A stretch of DNA of 64,000 nucleotides, from contig NZ_JBHUER010000002.1 in NCBI RefSeq assembly GCF_042681025.1, positions 186,001-250,000 of the forward strand. Reading direction: 5' to 3'. Under the pieces are notes generated by a model. It did no database searches. It saw nothing but the letters and a program-made list of their open reading frames with translations, and was not told the DNA's origin. Source of the stretch: Methylopila henanensis. Its GTDB lineage: Bacteria; Pseudomonadota; Alphaproteobacteria; Rhizobiales; Methylopilaceae. This document shows, piece by piece, positions 29,815 through 37,411 of the stretch; position 1 is the first letter of the stretch; each line of letters begins with the position of its first letter. The position numbers were made by a program, and so were the translations under genes.

Positions 29815-30635
29815 GCGGGGCCCTCACCGCGCTGGTCCTCGCCGGCGAGCGCGACGGACGGCTCGATCCCCTCGCAGCGGCCGCCGGCGTGCGGCTGAAG
29901 GCGCTCGCCCCCGTCGCGGGACGCCCGATGATCGCGCATGTCCTCGACGCGCTCGCGGCCAGCCATCGCGTCGGCGAGATCCGCGTCTGCGTCAACGACG
30001 GCGCCGGCCTCGGCGAACTGCCGGAGGTCCGCCGGCTTGAGGCGGCCGGCCGGCTTACGCTGGCGCCGGCGCAGCCGAACCTCGTCGACAGCGTGCTCGG
30101 CGCGGTCGAAGGCGCGGCCTTCCCGGTGCTGATCGTCACCGCCGACAGCGTCCTGCTGACGCCGGACGCGATCGCCGAGTTCGACGTCGCGGCGCGCCGG
30201 CGCGGCGCCGAGGTCGCGGTCGCCCTCGCCCGCCGCGAGAACGTGCTCGGCGTCCATCCCGATGGACAGCGCAAGTTCTACCGCTGCTCGGACGGCGCGT
30301 TCTCGAACTGCAACATGTACTGGATCGGCGAGCCGTCGGCGCTCGCGGCGGCCGAGCTGTTCCGCTCTGGCGGGCAGTTCGTGAAGCATCCCTTGCGCGT
30401 CGTCGGCGCGCTCGGCCTGAGCGGCGTGCTGGAGCTGGTCCGATTTCGCTTCGGGCTCAGCGCGCTCGAAGCGTCGTTCCGGCGGCTGTCCAGGCGCTTC
30501 GGCCTCAGGATGCTGCCGATCGTGATCAGCGACGGCGCCGCGGCGATCGACGTCGACCACGCCCGCAGCCTGCGCGTCGCCGAGGAGGTGCTGGCGTTCC
30601 GCGCGGGCGATCGGCCGGCTCTCGCCGCCGAATAG
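29811..30635 (+). CDS. MobA-like nucleotidyltransferase
   Basis: A 274-residue GT-A-fold NTP transferase. The nucleotide loop reads LVLAGERDGRLDP, then KALAPVAGRPMIAHVLDAL and a metal-binding ADSVLL segment in place of the usual DxP. The first loop lacks the standard GGxGxRMG spacing, hinting at an unusual NTP or acceptor. The middle contains FYRCSDGAFSNCNMYWIG. It likely transfers NMP to a phosphorylated alcohol, sugar or cyclitol. It overlaps the Ddl-like gene by 4 bp and is 6 bp upstream of the second ATP-grasp gene. Name from family only. Confidence 0.75.
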   Translation: MSGALTALVLAGERDGRLDPLAAAAGVRLKALAPVAGRPMIAHVLDALAASHRVGEIRVCVNDGAGLGELPEVRRLEAAGRLTLAPAQPNLVDSVLGAVEGAAFPVLIVTADSVLLTPDAIAEFDVAARRRGAEVAVALARRENVLGVHPDGQRKFYRCSDGAFSNCNMYWIGEPSALAAAELFRSGGQFVKHPLRVVGALGLSGVLELVRFRFGLSALEASFRRLSRRFGLRMLPIVISDGAAAIDVDHARSLRVAEEVLAFRAGDRPALAAE

Positions 30636-30640
30636 CCGCG

Positions 30641-31789
30641 ATGCTGACGCTGCGCGCCCTGCCGCCGCGCCGTCTGTTCGCGCGCCGCCGGCCGTCCGCG
30701 ACCGATCTGTCCGCGCTCTACTTCGACACGCTCTGGCGGCACTGGAGCGCGGGCGACCGGGCTATCGGCCTCGGGCTAAGCGCCGCCGCGGCCGCCCGAA
30801 ACCTCCTCGGCGGCCCCCGGTCGGGCTGGTGGCGGGGCTGGGACGCGGCCGAGCAGGCGCTTCTCGCCGGCGCGGGCGACGCCGACGCCCACCTCGCCAT
30901 GGCCGCCCGCAAGGGCCTGCACCGGCTGATCAACCCGGGCGCCTACCCGCTCTCCGCCAACCCGCTGAAGAACAAGCGGCTGTTCGCCGAACGCTGCCGG
31001 GCGGCCGGCCTGCCCGTCCCCGAAACCTTCCGCGGCGACGACGCCGCGCTCGGGCTCTGGCTCGCGTCGCAGGCGGCCGTGATCGTCAAGCCGAACTACG
31101 CCTCGAAAGGCGTTGGCGTGGTCGCGTACCGGCGCGCCGGAGATGGCTGGCGGTCCGGCGGGCGCGACCTGTCCCAAGGCGAGACGCTCGCGGCCGTGGC
31201 CGCCGCCTGGCGCGCCGGGGCCGTGGCGCAGGCCGCCTGCGCGCCCCACCCGCGCCTTCCACGGCTGTCGCCGGGCGCGCTGCCGACGCTGCGCGTCATG
31301 ACCGCGGTGAACGAGAGCGGCGCCGTCGAGGCCTGCGACCGGGTCCTGAGGCTGTCCGCGGGCGGGCCCCGCCCGGTCGACAACTTCAACGCCGGCAACA
31401 TCGTCGCCTCGGTCACGCCGGACGGCCGGATCGGCCGCGGCTTCCGCCGGGCGGGCGCGGAAGTGGTCGAGCTGGCGCGCCACCCCGTGAGCGGCGAAAC
31501 GCTCGCCGGCCAGCCGATCCCCGACCTCGACGCGGCCGTCGCGCTGGCGATCCGCGCCCACGGGGCCTTTCGCGACGGCTTCGCGGTGGTCGGCTGGGAC
31601 GTGGGCCTCGCCGAGGGCGGGCCGACGCTGATCGAGGGCAACTGGAACCCCGGCGCCGACATCCTGCAGCTCGTCTCCGGCCGCGGCCTCGGCGACAGCC
31701 GGCTGGGGGAACTCTACGCGTGGCGTCTCCGCCGGCTGCCGGCGGAGACATGGGCCCGCGCCGCGCCGATCGAACGGGATCGGCGCTGA
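30641..31789 (+). CDS. sugar-transfer-associated ATP-grasp protein
   Basis: A 382-residue ATP-grasp of the 'sugar-transfer associated' type: N-terminal helical lobe, INPGAYPLSANPLKNKRLFAE, ATP-binding VIVKPNYASKGVGV with Lys150, TLRVMTAVNESG and FNAGNIVASVTPDG in the middle, and metal-site LIEGNWNPGAD with Glu332, Asn334 and Asn336. It is thought to form amide or ester bonds in surface glycan assembly; acceptor unknown. It lies 6 bp after the nucleotidyltransferase, so it is the last gene of a tight cassette. Convergent with the CBS gene after 12 bp. Confidence 0.78.
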   Translation: MLTLRALPPRRLFARRRPSATDLSALYFDTLWRHWSAGDRAIGLGLSAAAAARNLLGGPRSGWWRGWDAAEQALLAGAGDADAHLAMAARKGLHRLINPGAYPLSANPLKNKRLFAERCRAAGLPVPETFRGDDAALGLWLASQAAVIVKPNYASKGVGVVAYRRAGDGWRSGGRDLSQGETLAAVAAAWRAGAVAQAACAPHPRLPRLSPGALPTLRVMTAVNESGAVEACDRVLRLSAGGPRPVDNFNAGNIVASVTPDGRIGRGFRRAGAEVVELARHPVSGETLAGQPIPDLDAAVALAIRAHGAFRDGFAVVGWDVGLAEGGPTLIEGNWNPGADILQLVSGRGLGDSRLGELYAWRLRRLPAETWARAAPIERDRR

Positions 31790-31801
31790 CGCAGGCGGCG
31801 G

Positions 31802-32233
31802 TCAGGCGGTCGCGATGTAGTCGCGCATCGCAGAGGCTTCGGCCTCGGCCATCGCCATGCGGTGCTTCACGACGTCGCCGATCGAGATCATGCCGACGAG
31901 CCGGCGCCCCTCCACGATCGGGACGTGGCGGAACTTGCCCTCGGTCATGCGGTCCATGATCTCATCGACGGTCTCGTCCGCGCCCGCCGTCACGACGGCG
32001 CGCGTCATGTGCTCGGAAACGGCGTCGGCCAGCACGTCCGCGCCCTTCTGAGCGAGCGTGCGCACGACGTCGCGCTCCGAGATGATCCCGGCGATGTAGC
32101 CGTCGGCGCCGGCGATGATCACCGCGCCGACGCGCTTTTCCGCCAGCAGCTTGACGATGTCGCCCATGGTCCGGTGCGGCGAGGCCGTCACCACGTCGGA
32201 GCCCTTCAGGGCGAGAATGCGCGCCACGGTCAT
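31802..32233 (-). CDS. tandem CBS-domain protein
   Basis: A 143-residue protein with two CBS domains (about residues 5-60 and 70-130): KGSDVVTASPHRTMGDIVKLL, IAGIISERDVVRTLA, and EHMTRAVVTAGADETVDEIMDRM, GMISIGDVVKHR. CBS pairs bind adenosyl nucleotides and sense energy charge. No catalytic domain is attached, so it is probably a regulator of an unknown partner. Stands alone between two convergent or divergent blocks. Confidence 0.9.
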   Translation of the reverse strand: MTVARILALKGSDVVTASPHRTMGDIVKLLAEKRVGAVIIAGADGYIAGIISERDVVRTLAQKGADVLADAVSEHMTRAVVTAGADETVDEIMDRMTEGKFRHVPIVEGRRLVGMISIGDVVKHRMAMAEAEASAMRDYIATA

Positions 32234-32320
32234 TGAAGCCTCCCATAGGTTCGCTCGCTCGAGGCTTGTGGCCTCGTGCGCGGGTGGCCGGCGGGAGGGC
32301 GTCGGTCTGCTTGGCGAGCC

Positions 32321-33208
32321 TTAAGGCCGTCCCGGGGCCCCGTCTCCGTCATCATGCGGGCCCTCGGGCGGCGGGCGCAAGCCCGCTTGGGCCTGTGAAA
32401 CGCGGTCGAAGCGGACGACTTTAGGATCAATCAAAGGGAACAGCAGCAGCCCGGCGACGAATCCGCCGATATGCGCCTCCCAGGCGACGGACGCGCCCTC
32501 GCCCACGAGCGTCATCGCGCCCAGCCCGAAAATGATGTTCGAGCCGAACCAGACGGCGAGGAACACGATCGCCTGCGGCAGCCGCAGCGTCTGCCGCAGC
32601 GAGGCCGCAGGGGCGAAGAACGCCTCGCGCCCGTGCGGGCGGAACACGCCGAGCGGGCCGGTCGCCGCGAACACGAAGCGCAACGCGGCCGCCATGTGGC
32701 CGGAGATCGCGGCCGACGCGCCGATCACCGGGATCGGATCGCCGAAATGGACCGCGAGATGCGTCGCCGCGCCGGCCACGGCGCAGATCGCCGAGAAGAG
32801 CAGGAAGCGGACCGCGCCGAAGCGCCAGGCCACCGCGCTGCCGAAGGCCAGCATCCACACCGAATTGACGATGAGATGCATGTAGTCGCCGTGCAGGAAG
32901 GCGTAGCTCAGGAAGGTCCAGACCCCGGCCGCGTCGCCGCCGGCCGCCGCGAGCTCCGCGGCGTAGGGCGAGGCCGCGTCGTAGCGCGCCGGGATGAACG
33001 CCGCGTGGAGCAGGAGCCAAAGGTCCTGCTCGTCGGTCAGCGCGAGCCGGACCAGATGGATCGCGACGAACAGCGCGATCGGCGCCGACACCGACAGCGG
33101 GATGTTGAAGATCGGTTCCCGCTGCCGTTCCACGCCGCCTCGCCGCACGTCGGGCGCCACGGGCGCTCCGGAGGCAGTACTGCTCGCCGGAACCGGCGCC
33201 GATTGCAA
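32321..33208 (-). CDS. rhomboid-family intramembrane serine protease
   Basis: A 295-residue rhomboid with about six to seven membrane spans. The conserved Asn115 in HLIVNSVWM, the nucleophile Ser165 in VIGASAAISG (GASG motif as GASA), and His246 in WEAHIGGFVAG form the Ser-His dyad with support. A Pro/Ala/Arg-rich N-terminal ~35 residues precedes the first span. It cleaves membrane proteins in the plane of the bilayer; substrate unknown. Divergent from the PAS gene with 132 bp between starts. Confidence 0.92.
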   Translation of the reverse strand: MQSAPVPASSTASGAPVAPDVRRGGVERQREPIFNIPLSVSAPIALFVAIHLVRLALTDEQDLWLLLHAAFIPARYDAASPYAAELAAAGGDAAGVWTFLSYAFLHGDYMHLIVNSVWMLAFGSAVAWRFGAVRFLLFSAICAVAGAATHLAVHFGDPIPVIGASAAISGHMAAALRFVFAATGPLGVFRPHGREAFFAPAASLRQTLRLPQAIVFLAVWFGSNIIFGLGAMTLVGEGASVAWEAHIGGFVAGLLLFPLIDPKVVRFDRVSQAQAGLRPPPEGPHDDGDGAPGRP

Positions 33209-33340
33209 GCGCTCCGTTTACGGAGCCGGCCGCGATTCGTGGCATGCGACCTGCTGAATCCTCCTCGAGTCCGGCGATCCGACCCGCTTTGCGTGCCAAG
33301 GCGGGAATGGGGGCGCCACAATGATACGAGGTGAGCCGAA

Positions 33341-33943
33341 ATGAAGGCTGCGTCCACGCGCGAACTGTTCGCCTATTGGAACCGGCTGCGCGGCAGCCGG
33401 TCGGCTCCGGAGCGATCCGACGTCGATCCGGGCGCCATTCGCACGGCGCTCGGCGACACCTTCATCCTCGCGGTCGACCCGGCCGCCGGCTATCCGTTCC
33501 GTCTCGCTGGCTCGCGCATCTGCGCCGTCACCGGCGCCGAGATGAAGGGAACGCCCTTCGCCGGCCTGTGGGCGGAGCCCGACCGCACCACGATCGTCGA
33601 CACGCTCGCCTCCGTCACCGACGACGCCGCGGTCGCGGTTCTCGGCGCCGTGGGCTTCACGGAGCTCGCCCGCCGGGTCGATCTCGAACTCGCGCTGCTG
33701 CCGCTGCGGCATCGCGGGCGGACGCATGCGCGCGTGCTCGGCGCGCTGTCGCCGGTCGAGACCCCGTACTGGATCGGCGCATGCCCGGTGACCCGGCTCG
33801 AGCTGAGCTCGCTCCGGATGATCTGGCCGACCGGCCGCCGCCGCGGCTTCGTCGAGACCCCTCCGGAGGCCCCGCCGCCGCACACGATCCTGGGCGCCGC
33901 CCGCCGCATCGGCCGTTTCCTCGTCTTCGACGGCGGCCGGTGA
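33341..33943 (+). CDS. PAS_5-type PAS domain protein
   Basis: A 200-residue protein whose body (about residues 5-150) matches the alphaproteobacterial PAS_5 family seen in cell-cycle and stress regulators: LFAYWNRLRGSRSAPERSD at the start, LGDTFILAVDPAAGYPFRLAGSRIC and LELALLPLRHRG. No output or kinase domain. The C-terminal 50 residues are proline/arginine-rich. No signal peptide, so cytoplasmic. Function unknown; likely a sensing or scaffolding protein. It is followed by the PilZ gene 118 bp downstream. Confidence 0.82.
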   Translation: MKAASTRELFAYWNRLRGSRSAPERSDVDPGAIRTALGDTFILAVDPAAGYPFRLAGSRICAVTGAEMKGTPFAGLWAEPDRTTIVDTLASVTDDAAVAVLGAVGFTELARRVDLELALLPLRHRGRTHARVLGALSPVETPYWIGACPVTRLELSSLRMIWPTGRRRGFVETPPEAPPPHTILGAARRIGRFLVFDGGR

Positions 33944-34061
33944 CGTCCGCGGCTCCAAAAGACGCCAGAGTCACCGCGCGTTAACCGCGTCGACTTAGGG
34001 TTCTCAGGCACGGAGCGCCCCGGGGGGCCGGCGGCGCCGCGCTTACGCGGAAAGCGGCCGA

Positions 34062-34658
34062 ATGTTTGCCTTGAAGACGTCGCTTGCAGACGAGCAACGC
34101 CGCCATCAGCGGGTGAAGGTCTCGTTACTCGGCCGATACATGCTGTCGTCGCAGCGCGAGTATCCCTGCCAGACGCTCGACATGTCGCCCGGCGGCGTGG
34201 CGCTGATCGCGCCGGTGCCGGCGCAGCCCGGCGAACGCGTCGTGGCCTATCTCGATCATGTCGGCCGCGTCGAAGGCGTCATGGTGCGCCCGGTCGCCAA
34301 CGGCTTCGCCATGACGGTCCGCGCCACCATCCGCAAGCGCGAGAAGCTGGCGGCGCAACTGACCTGGCTCGCCAACCGCCAGATCCTCGGGCTGCCGGAA
34401 GACCGGCGCCACGAGCGCCTGATCCCGCGCAACCCGCGTTCGACGCTGACGACCGAGGACGGCGTCCCGCACGACTGCCGCCTGATCGACGTGTCCCTGT
34501 CCGGCGCGGCGGTGATGATCGCGCTGCAGCCGCCGGTCGGCTCGCCGGTGATGGTGGGGCGGACGGCCGGACGGATCGTGCGTCACCTCGAGAACGGCGT
34601 CGCCGTCGAGTTCAACCGCACGCAGAGCATCGAGACGCTGAACGAACAGTTCGGCTGA
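34062..34658 (+). CDS. tandem PilZ-domain protein
   Basis: A 198-residue protein with two PilZ-like domains. Domain 1 begins RRHQRVKVSLLGRYML and has the DMSPGGVA motif; domain 2 begins RRHERLIPRNPRST with DVSLSGAAV. RxxxR plus D/NxSxxG is the cyclic-di-GMP-binding signature; both domains keep the two arginines (RRHQR, RRHER) and both keep the D-x-S-x-x-G. Such proteins respond to cyclic di-GMP in motility and biofilm control. Cytoplasmic. It ends at a strong intrinsic terminator about 30 bp downstream. The next gene is a BTLCP protease. Confidence 0.9.
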   Translation: MFALKTSLADEQRRHQRVKVSLLGRYMLSSQREYPCQTLDMSPGGVALIAPVPAQPGERVVAYLDHVGRVEGVMVRPVANGFAMTVRATIRKREKLAAQLTWLANRQILGLPEDRRHERLIPRNPRSTLTTEDGVPHDCRLIDVSLSGAAVMIALQPPVGSPVMVGRTAGRIVRHLENGVAVEFNRTQSIETLNEQFG

Positions 34659-34686
34659 TCAGCCCCCGTCCGCTGAATTTCCGCTG

Positions 34687-34714
34687 CAAGGCCGCCTCCG
34701 GGCGGCCTTTTTCG
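34687..34714 (+). terminator. intrinsic terminator after the PilZ gene
   Basis: AAGGCCGCC and GGCGGCCTT form a 9-bp stem with a short TCCG loop, immediately followed by a T-rich tract. Lies about 30 bp after the PilZ stop. Confidence 0.85.
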
Positions 34715-35002
34715 TTTCCGCGGCGTCGTCCGCCGTTCGAGGCGTCTTCCGCTATGGTTGACGTGGCGTAAATCGCCCCCCTGAAAAGGCCGGCGCCGTT
34801 AACTTTTGGCGAACCAAGTCTTCCCCTGCCCTTCTTGGCCATAACTCGCTTGGTAAACAAATCACGCTATGAATGTGTAAAGCATTCCTCACCTATTTAT
34901 TTCTGAAATACAAATCTCGTTGCTAAAACTCGCGATCTGCACTTAGACCGACATCAAATCGAGTGTGAGAGGTTGTTTCCCGGGACAGGACGGGAGACGA
35001 CA
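34715..35002 (+). promoter_or_regulatory. AT-rich control region upstream of the BTLCP gene
   Basis: This 288-bp stretch holds no gene. Positions about 34840-34950 are strikingly A+T-rich for this genome, consistent with one or more promoters or a nucleoid-protein site. A purine-rich GGGAGA ribosome site at about 34992-34997 precedes the protease ATG at 35003. I cannot assign a specific factor. Confidence 0.5.
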
Positions 35003-35638
35003 ATGTCGAAATTCTTCAAGAAGGGCGCGATTTATATTCTGTTTGGACTTGTCACCAGCGGATTCACCATGGACGTCGCTGGAGCCCAGAACGTCAAGCT
35101 GGCGTCGGCGAGTTCGATGGAGGTGATCAGCAGCGCGAAGGCCCCCATGGGCTGGCTGCAGTTCTGCAAGGCCCAGCCGGAGGAATGCGCGACCAAGCCG
35201 ATGAAGCCCGTCAAGGCGAAGCTGACCGCTGCGCGCATCGCCGAGCTCGACCGCGTCAACCGGCGCATCAACGCCGAGATCGCGCCGGTCACCGACCAGG
35301 AGCTCTACGGCGTCGAGGAGCTCTGGACCTACCCGACCGAGGGCAAGGGCGACTGCGAGGATTATGTCCTGCTGAAGCGCCGCACCCTGATCGAGGCGGG
35401 CTGGCCGCGCCAGTCGCTGCTGATCACGGTGGTCCGCGATCTCAAGGGCGACGGCCACGCCGTGCTGACAGTCGTGACCGACCGCGGCGACTACGCGCTC
35501 GACAACCAGGCCGACGACGTCAAGCCGTGGTTCGAGACCGGCTACACCTTCGTCAAGCGCCAGTCCCAGTCCGATCCGAACCAGTGGGTCCTGCTCGGCG
35601 ACGGCGTGAACCCGATCGGCGTCGCCGCCGCGCCGTAA
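35003..35638 (+). CDS. BTLCP-family transglutaminase-like cysteine peptidase
   Basis: A 211-residue bacterial transglutaminase-like cysteine proteinase, the family that includes LapG. A signal peptide (FKKGAIYILFGLVTSGFTM, about residues 5-28, cleavage near AGAQ) targets it to the periplasm. Catalytic triad: Cys118 in GKGDCEDYV, His152 in GDGHAVLTV, Asp167 in YALDNQ. LapG-type members cut adhesins under cyclic-di-GMP control; a tandem PilZ gene just upstream fits that theme but no LapD is seen here. The start at 35003 follows the GGGAGA site; a start at 34973 would lie before it. It ends at an intrinsic terminator. Confidence 0.9.
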   Translation: MSKFFKKGAIYILFGLVTSGFTMDVAGAQNVKLASASSMEVISSAKAPMGWLQFCKAQPEECATKPMKPVKAKLTAARIAELDRVNRRINAEIAPVTDQELYGVEELWTYPTEGKGDCEDYVLLKRRTLIEAGWPRQSLLITVVRDLKGDGHAVLTVVTDRGDYALDNQADDVKPWFETGYTFVKRQSQSDPNQWVLLGDGVNPIGVAAAP

Positions 35639-35709
35639 GCGCCGACCCTTCGAACGAGACCCGCGCGTTCGGTCCTTGTCCCCACCCGTCCCCGACCGGA
35701 CGCGCGTCA

Positions 35710-35748
35710 GAGGCCGGCTCCCCCACGGAGCCGGCCTCGTCCTTTTTT
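35710..35748 (+). terminator. intrinsic terminator after the BTLCP gene
   Basis: GAGGCCGGCTC and GAGCCGGCCTC form an 11-bp stem with loop CCCCACG, followed by CGTCCTTTTTT. It separates the protease from the convergent nusB. Confidence 0.85.
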
Positions 35749-35771
35749 GAGGCGATGTCGAACGGGGCCGT

Positions 35772-36233
35772 TCAGCCCTTGGCGAAGTCGTCGGAACGCA
35801 CCTTGCGGGCGATCGCGTCCAGCACGGCGTTGACCATCCCGGCCTCGTCGCGCTCGAAGAAGGCGTGGGCGATGTCGACATACTCGGTGATGACGACCTT
35901 CGCGGGCACGTCGCGCCGCTTGCCGAGCTCGAACGCCCCGGCGCGCAGGATGGCGCGCATGATCGCCTCGACGCGCTTGAGCGGCCATCCCTGCTGCAGG
36001 GTCTCGTCCACCAGCGGATCGAGGGCGCGCTGCTCCTTCAGCACGCCGCGCACGAGGTCGCGGAAGAAGGCGGCCTCGGCGGGCTTGTACTCCTCGCCGT
36101 CGACCTCCTTGCCGATCCAGTGCGCCTCGAACTCGGCGAGCGTGTCCGGCAGCGGCGTGCCGGCGATGTCCATCTGGTAGAGCGCCTGCACCGCCGCGAG
36201 GCGGGCCGCCGAGCGCATTTCGCCCTTGGCCAT
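35772..36233 (-). CDS. nusB: transcription antitermination factor NusB
   Basis: A 153-residue NusB: RSAARLAAVQALYQMDI at the N terminus, LVRGVLKEQRALDPLVDETL, and C-terminal PAKVVITEYVDIAHAFFERDEAGMVN-like helices. It binds boxA RNA with S10 for rRNA antitermination. It is last in the minus-strand block glyA-nrdR-ribD-ribE-ribH-nusB, 3 bp after the ribH stop, the standard alphaproteobacterial order. Confidence 0.95.
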   Translation of the reverse strand: MAKGEMRSAARLAAVQALYQMDIAGTPLPDTLAEFEAHWIGKEVDGEEYKPAEAAFFRDLVRGVLKEQRALDPLVDETLQQGWPLKRVEAIMRAILRAGAFELGKRRDVPAKVVITEYVDIAHAFFERDEAGMVNAVLDAIARKVRSDDFAKG

Positions 36234-36236
36234 GGC

Positions 36237-36722
36237 TCAGACGCACCCCGCGGCGCGTTTCAGGCGCAGCACCGCGAGCGCGGCCTCCGCCGCGTCGCCG
36301 CCCTTGTCCATCTCCGCTACGCGCGCGCGCGCCAGCGCCTGCGCCTCGTTCTCGACAGTGAGGACGCCGTTGCCGAGCGGCAGCCGCGCCGCCACCGACA
36401 GGTCCATCAGCGCGCGCGCGCTCTGCTCGGTGACGATCTCGTAGTGGGTGGTCTCGCCCCGGATGACGCAGCCGAGCGCCACCGCCGCGTCGTAGGGCTG
36501 GTGGCGGGAGGCCGCGGCGGTCGTGAGGATCGCGATCGTCGGCGGGATCTCCAGCGCGCCCGGCACGCTGACGACGTCGTAGGTCGCGCCGGAAGCCGCG
36601 AGGCGCGCGGTCGCGCCCTTCAGCAGCTCGTCGGCGATCTCGTCGTAGAAGCGCGCCTCGACGACGAGCACGCGCGCGGGCGTCTGCTCGACGCCGCCGA
36701 CACGGCGTTTCGGTTCGGCCAT
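36237..36722 (-). CDS. ribH: 6,7-dimethyl-8-ribityllumazine synthase
   Basis: A 161-residue lumazine synthase: ARVLVVEARFYDEIADELLKG, VPGALEIPPTIA, ALGCVIRGETTHYEIV and GVLTVENEAQALAR are the family landmarks. Condenses ribitylaminopyrimidinedione with butanone phosphate. The ATG at 36722 starts MAEPKRRV; it overlaps no other gene. Its product also feeds the lumazine antenna of the PhrB-type photolyase family. Next gene nusB is 3 bp away. Confidence 0.95.
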   Translation of the reverse strand: MAEPKRRVGGVEQTPARVLVVEARFYDEIADELLKGATARLAASGATYDVVSVPGALEIPPTIAILTTAAASRHQPYDAAVALGCVIRGETTHYEIVTEQSARALMDLSVAARLPLGNGVLTVENEAQALARARVAEMDKGGDAAEAALAVLRLKRAAGCV

Positions 36723-36757
36723 GGGTACGTCAGCCTCGGATGTCCAAGAGGAGCAGG

Positions 36758-37372
36758 TCAGTAGCCGAGCGCGCGCGCCTCGGCAAGGCGCGCGGCGTAG
36801 CGGGCCATCATGTCGACTTCGAGGTTGACGCGATCGCCCGGCCGTTTCCCGGCCCAGGCGGTCTCCGCAAGCGTGTGCGGGATGAGATGGACCGAGAACA
36901 CGAGGCCCTCGACCGTGTTGACGGTGAGCGAGACCCCGTCGAGGCAGATCGAGCCCTTGGTCGCGACGAAACGCGCGACGTCGGCCGGCGCCGCCAGGGT
37001 GAAGCGGATCGTGTCGGGGCCGTCCTCGCGCCCCACGATCTCGGCGACGCCGTCCACATGGCCGAGCACGAGATGGCCCCCGAGCTCGTCGCCGATCCGG
37101 AGCGCGCGCTCCAGATTGACGCGCGCGCCTTCGCCCCAATCGCCCACGGTGGTGAGGCGCAGCGTCTCCGGCCCGGCGTCCACGGAGAAGCGCGCGCCCT
37201 CCTCCGTCGGCTCGACCGCGGTCACGGTAAGACAGACGCCATCGCAGGCGATGGAGGCGCCGAGCGCGATCCCTGCGGCGTCATAGCGCGACGCGACGGC
37301 GAAGCGGACGACCTCGCCCGCCTCCTCGCGGCCGACGATGCGGCCGACGTCGGTGATGATCCCGGTGAACAT
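36758..37372 (-). CDS. ribE: riboflavin synthase, alpha subunit
   Basis: A 204-residue riboflavin synthase with two homologous beta-barrel halves: MFTGIITDVGRI at the start of the first, HLVLGHVDGVAEI beginning the second, and SLTVNTVEGLVFSVHLIP. Two lumazine molecules dismutate to riboflavin. It is sometimes annotated ribC; I use ribE. It lies between ribD and ribH. Confidence 0.94.
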   Translation of the reverse strand: MFTGIITDVGRIVGREEAGEVVRFAVASRYDAAGIALGASIACDGVCLTVTAVEPTEEGARFSVDAGPETLRLTTVGDWGEGARVNLERALRIGDELGGHLVLGHVDGVAEIVGREDGPDTIRFTLAAPADVARFVATKGSICLDGVSLTVNTVEGLVFSVHLIPHTLAETAWAGKRPGDRVNLEVDMMARYAARLAEARALGY

Positions 37373-37411
37373 CGCATCCTCGCTTCTCGTAACTGCGCTT
37401 GGTCGGGCGAG

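Noticed and set aside
33188..33230. GGAAC...CGTTT near the rhomboid/PAS gap as an EcfG promoter
   Set aside because: Spacer is 21 bp, too long for the GGAAC-N16/17-CGTT consensus.
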